Shown: positions 61,228-64,000 of the stretch, piece after piece
Position numbering within the stretch: position 1 is the first letter of the stretch
Layout: every line of letters starts with the position of its first letter
Source: Hymenobacter mellowenesis
GTDB lineage: Bacteria; Bacteroidota; Bacteroidia; Cytophagales; Hymenobacteraceae
NCBI RefSeq assembly: GCF_030581005.1
Contig: NZ_JAUQSX010000007.1
Coordinates: 1-64,000, forward strand
Direction of reading: 5' to 3'
Length of the DNA: 64,000 nucleotides
Notes under the pieces: model-generated
Databases searched by the model: none
Told to the model about the DNA's origin: nothing
The model's input: the letters and a program-made list of their open reading frames with translations, nothing else
Program-made: the position numbers and the translations under genes

Positions 61228-63654
61228 TTACTTGATGGCAGCAGCAGCGGGCACCTGCAATCCTCCGGCACCTATTTCGGTGAGTGCCTGGAGCAAAGTG
61301 TCGTTTTCGGTGGCCGTGCCGACGGTGAGGCGCAGGCATCCAGCGCAGCCGGGCTGGGAGGTTCGGTTGCGAACCACGATGCCGCGTGCGCGCAACTGGT
61401 CGTACACCGCCGTGGCATCTATATTGAACCGAACGAGTAGAAAGTTGGCGTCCGATGGGAAAACGTGCTCGACAATGGGCAACGTGGGCAACTGCTCAAC
61501 CAGATATGACCTGCCGCGCAGCAGGTCGGCCTGCATCTCGAGGAGCTGCGGAGCCGCGGCCAGCGCGGCCAGCGCGTGCTGCTGGGTGGCGGCCGAAATG
61601 TTGTAGGGCGGCTTGATTTTATTGAGGTAACCGATGAGCGTGGCTGATGCATACGCCACGCCCAGACGCAGCCCGGCCAGACCCCAGGCCTTGGAAAACG
61701 TTTGGAGCACAACCAGGCGAGGAAATTCGGCTAGCCGTGTGGTCCAGCTGGGGGCTGCGGCGAAATCGCCGTAGGCCTCATCGACTACCACCAAACCCTT
61801 GAAATGGCGCAGGATGCTTTCAATAGCTTCCCGGGCCAATAGATTCCCGGTTGGATTATTGGGTGAGCACAGAAACACCAGCTTGGCGGTGGACCGTGCC
61901 AGTTGGTCGGCCGCATCGGCCGGCAGCTGGAAATTAGCGTTGAGCGGCAGCCGTTCTACGCGCACATCGTTCAGGTTGGCCGCCACTTCGTACATGCCAT
62001 AGGTTGGCGGGCACACCACGATGCGGTCCTGGCCCGGCGTGCAGGTGAGGCGTACCAGCAGGTCGATAGCTTCGTCGGAACCGTTGCCGAGGAAAATATT
62101 GTCCGGCGCCACGCCTTTTAGCTGCGCCAATTCCTCCTTAATGGCCCGCTGGTGCGGGTCGGGGTAACGGCTGAAATCATCGGGCCCGACCGAACCCAAG
62201 CTGTTTTCATTGGCGTCGAGCATCACCGGGGCCATGCCTTCAAATTCGTCGCGGGCGGAGGAATACGGCTGCATTCGCTCCACGCTTGGCCGAATGAGGC
62301 CGGCATAAACACCCGCAGAAGCAGCCGGCTCTGGGCTCGCCGTCATCGGCGCCGCTGCCTGGTCAGCCGGCAAAGCCGCCATACGTAGGCTGACGGCCCG
62401 GACGTGCGCGGCCAGCCCCTCGGCTTCGGCCATGGTTTCCACCACCGGAGCCAAGGCCTGCAACCCCGGAACCGTGAGCCGCTGGAACGTGATTTTTTTC
62501 ACGAACGAATCGAGCGAGACCCCACTATACTGACGGGCGTAGCCGCCGGTGGGCAAGGTGTGGTTGGTGCCCGAGGCATAGTCGCCCACGGCTTCCGGCG
62601 TGAGGTGGCCAAGAAAGACCGAGCCCGCGTTGGTGACGTCGGCCGCCAGCGCATCGGCGTCATTGGTGGCCAAGATGAGGTGTTCCGGGGCGTATTGGTT
62701 GGAAAACGCCAGCATGGTTTTGGCGTCGGCCAACAGCACGGCGCGGCTGTTATCCAAAGCCTGGGCTGCCACGGCGCGGCGCGGCAACTCCGCCAGTTGG
62801 CGGACCAGCTCGATTTGAACCTTCTCGATAATATTCTGCGAAGTACTTAACAACACCACCTGCGAATCAGGCCCGTGCTCGGCCTGCGAGAGCAAATCGG
62901 CCGCCACGAAGGCAGGGTTGGCACTGTCATCGGCAATAACCAGCACTTCGGAAGGGCCCGCCGGCATGTCGATGGCCACACCGTACTCGGCGGCGGCCAG
63001 CTGCTTGGCGGCCGTCACATACCGGTTGCCAGGCCCGAAAATCTTATCTACCGCCGGCACGCTGGCAGTGCCCAAGGCCAGCGCGGCAATGGCCTGCGCA
63101 CCGCCAGCCTTCACCACTTTATTAATTCCCAGCAGCTGGGCCACAAACAGAATCACCGGGCTGACGGTGCCGTTGGCCTGGGGCGGCGTGCACACGACGA
63201 TTTCGGGACAACCCGCCAGGCGGGCGGGCACGCCCAGCATCAGCAAAGTGCTGAATAGCGGGGCCGAGCCCCCGGGCACGTAGAGGCCCACGCGCTGCAC
63301 GGGCACGGCCCGGCGAGAGCACACCACGCCGGGCATGGTTTCCACCCGCAGTTCGGACTCGCGCTGGGCGGCGTGGAAGGTTTCAATATTGGTTTTGGCT
63401 TGGCGGATGGCGGCTTGCAGTTCGGCCGGAACCTGATGGGCGGCAGCGGCAAATTCGGCGTCCGACACCAACAAGCTGGTCAGGGTGGCTTTATCCAGCT
63501 CCGCAGCCAGAGTCAGCAGTGCCTCATCGCCGCTGGCTTGAACTTGGGCAAAGATGGCCCGCACCCGGGCGGCAACCTGCGGGGCCTCGGCCGCGGCGGG
63601 GCGCTGTTGCAGCGCGGGCCAGGTGCCGGGGTCGGGATAGGAATACACTTGCAT
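61228..63654 (-). CDS. hisDC: Fused histidinol dehydrogenase-histidinol-phosphate aminotransferase
   Basis: An uninterrupted 808-residue frame with two histidine enzymes. Residues 1 to about 418 are HisD (NAD-dependent oxidation of histidinol to histidine), with VGLYVPGGSAPLFSTLLMLG, DKIFGPGNRYVTAAKQLAA, DMPAGPSEVLVIADDSANP and YASGTNHTLPTGGYARQYSG. From about 437 it is HisC (PLP aminotransferase on imidazole-acetol phosphate), with LDANENSLG, FLGNGSDEAIDLLVRL, FLCSPNNPTGNLL, and Lys655 in LQTFSKAWGLAGLRLG as the PLP lysine. The linker (about 419-436) ends in an internal ATG at 62346 (MTASPEP), which looks like an ancestral HisC start. All marks of both active sites are intact. Confidence 0.95.
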   Translation of the reverse strand: MQVYSYPDPGTWPALQQRPAAAEAPQVAARVRAIFAQVQASGDEALLTLAAELDKATLTSLLVSDAEFAAAAHQVPAELQAAIRQAKTNIETFHAAQRESELRVETMPGVVCSRRAVPVQRVGLYVPGGSAPLFSTLLMLGVPARLAGCPEIVVCTPPQANGTVSPVILFVAQLLGINKVVKAGGAQAIAALALGTASVPAVDKIFGPGNRYVTAAKQLAAAEYGVAIDMPAGPSEVLVIADDSANPAFVAADLLSQAEHGPDSQVVLLSTSQNIIEKVQIELVRQLAELPRRAVAAQALDNSRAVLLADAKTMLAFSNQYAPEHLILATNDADALAADVTNAGSVFLGHLTPEAVGDYASGTNHTLPTGGYARQYSGVSLDSFVKKITFQRLTVPGLQALAPVVETMAEAEGLAAHVRAVSLRMAALPADQAAAPMTASPEPAASAGVYAGLIRPSVERMQPYSSARDEFEGMAPVMLDANENSLGSVGPDDFSRYPDPHQRAIKEELAQLKGVAPDNIFLGNGSDEAIDLLVRLTCTPGQDRIVVCPPTYGMYEVAANLNDVRVERLPLNANFQLPADAADQLARSTAKLVFLCSPNNPTGNLLAREAIESILRHFKGLVVVDEAYGDFAAAPSWTTRLAEFPRLVVLQTFSKAWGLAGLRLGVAYASATLIGYLNKIKPPYNISAATQQHALAALAAAPQLLEMQADLLRGRSYLVEQLPTLPIVEHVFPSDANFLLVRFNIDATAVYDQLRARGIVVRNRTSQPGCAGCLRLTVGTATENDTLLQALTEIGAGGLQVPAAAAIK

Positions 63655-63666
63655 GGCTGGGCGGGG

Positions 63667-64000
63667 CTAGGCAATCATCTTCTCAATGGGCAGCACCAGA
63701 ATGCCCTCGGCACCCACGGCTTTGAGCTGGCTGGTGATGTGCCAGAACTCGTCTTCCTGCACCACCGACTGCACCGATACCCAGCCGGCCTCGGCCAGCG
63801 GCGTGACGGTGGGCGACTTGATGCCGGGCAATAGACGGCGCACTTCGTCGAGGGCCGTAATTGGGGCATTCAGCAAAATGTACTTGCTGCGCTTGGCGCG
63901 GCGCACGGCCTGCATGCGGAAGCGCAGTTGGTCCAGCAAGTCAGTCTGCTCAGCCGTCAGATTGGGCTGGGCGATGAGCACGGCTTCGGAGCGAAACACG
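63667..64000 (-). CDS. hisG: ATP phosphoribosyltransferase, C-terminal part (5' end outside window)
   Basis: The first enzyme of histidine synthesis, feedback-inhibited by histidine. Only the last 111 or so residues are visible: FRSEAVLIAQPNLTAEQTDL, then MQAVRRAKRSKYILLNAP, LPGIKSPTVTPLAEAGWVSV, VVQEDEFWHITSQLKAVGAE and the terminal ILVLPIEKMI. This regulatory C-terminal domain marks the long-form, hexameric HisG, which does not need HisZ. The frame is open through the right edge. hisDC follows after 12 bp. Confidence 0.94.
   Translation of the reverse strand, partial: VFRSEAVLIAQPNLTAEQTDLLDQLRFRMQAVRRAKRSKYILLNAPITALDEVRRLLPGIKSPTVTPLAEAGWVSVQSVVQEDEFWHITSQLKAVGAEGILVLPIEKMIA

Noticed and set aside
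1..64000. CRISPR array, prophage or defence island
   Set aside because: No regularly spaced direct repeats, cas genes, phage structural genes, or restriction or toxin-antitoxin genes are seen.

Overview
The window looks like a chromosomal segment of a GC-rich Bacteroidota bacterium of the Hymenobacter type (Cytophagales). The grounds are several exact TAnnTTTG promoter motifs, few clear Shine-Dalgarno sequences, frequent TTG/GTG starts, C-terminal type IX secretion (T9SS) sorting domains, a lipoprotein TamA homologue (TamL) and a fused alpha/beta 2-oxoacid dehydrogenase E1. The genus is inferred, not proven. Almost everything is ordinary chromosome: about 54 protein genes, one tRNA-Thr, many hairpin terminators and several families of intergenic inverted repeats. 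I see no transposase, integrase, CRISPR array or prophage.

Layout. 1-9 kb: a secreted M43 metalloprotease (cut by the left edge), pcm, an exopolysaccharide sugar transferase, mnmA, a lipoprotein and a T9SS-exported subtilase. 9-17 kb: riboflavin synthase, a hemF-PAP2-flavodoxin-fold reductase operon, fused E1 and TamL. 17-25 kb: an SpoU RNA methyltransferase, an ECF sigma/putative anti-sigma/outer membrane protein operon, a fluoride-type CLC antiporter behind a fluoride riboswitch, and a copper P-type ATPase. 25-32 kb: an ABC ATPase, a CoA-binding protein, a FAD dehydrogenase, an MFS transporter, a degenerate M23 protein and tryptophan 2,3-dioxygenase. 32-46 kb: serine dehydratase beta, a TolC/adaptor pair, a gpsA-led operon with a glycosyltransferase and a half-size EamA protein, a pdxH-DUF1015-maf-GT-C cluster, yqgE and a DUF349 protein. 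46-55 kb: tRNA-Thr, a delta-60 repeat T9SS protein, a PAP2 protein, an HD hydrolase, gyrA and a TPR protein.

55.4-57.2 kb is an AT-rich islet with one unrecognised gene and about 700 bp of non-coding DNA. From 57.2 kb to the right edge runs a histidine operon on the minus strand, in the order hisG, hisD-hisC, hisB, hisH, hisA, hisF, hisIE. In it hisD and hisC form one continuous 808-codon frame.

The points most worth a second look are the fluoride riboswitch with its CLC-F gene, the hisD-hisC fusion, the AT-rich islet, and the long, nearly perfect inverted repeats between genes (three related GC-rich copies and two AT-rich copies).
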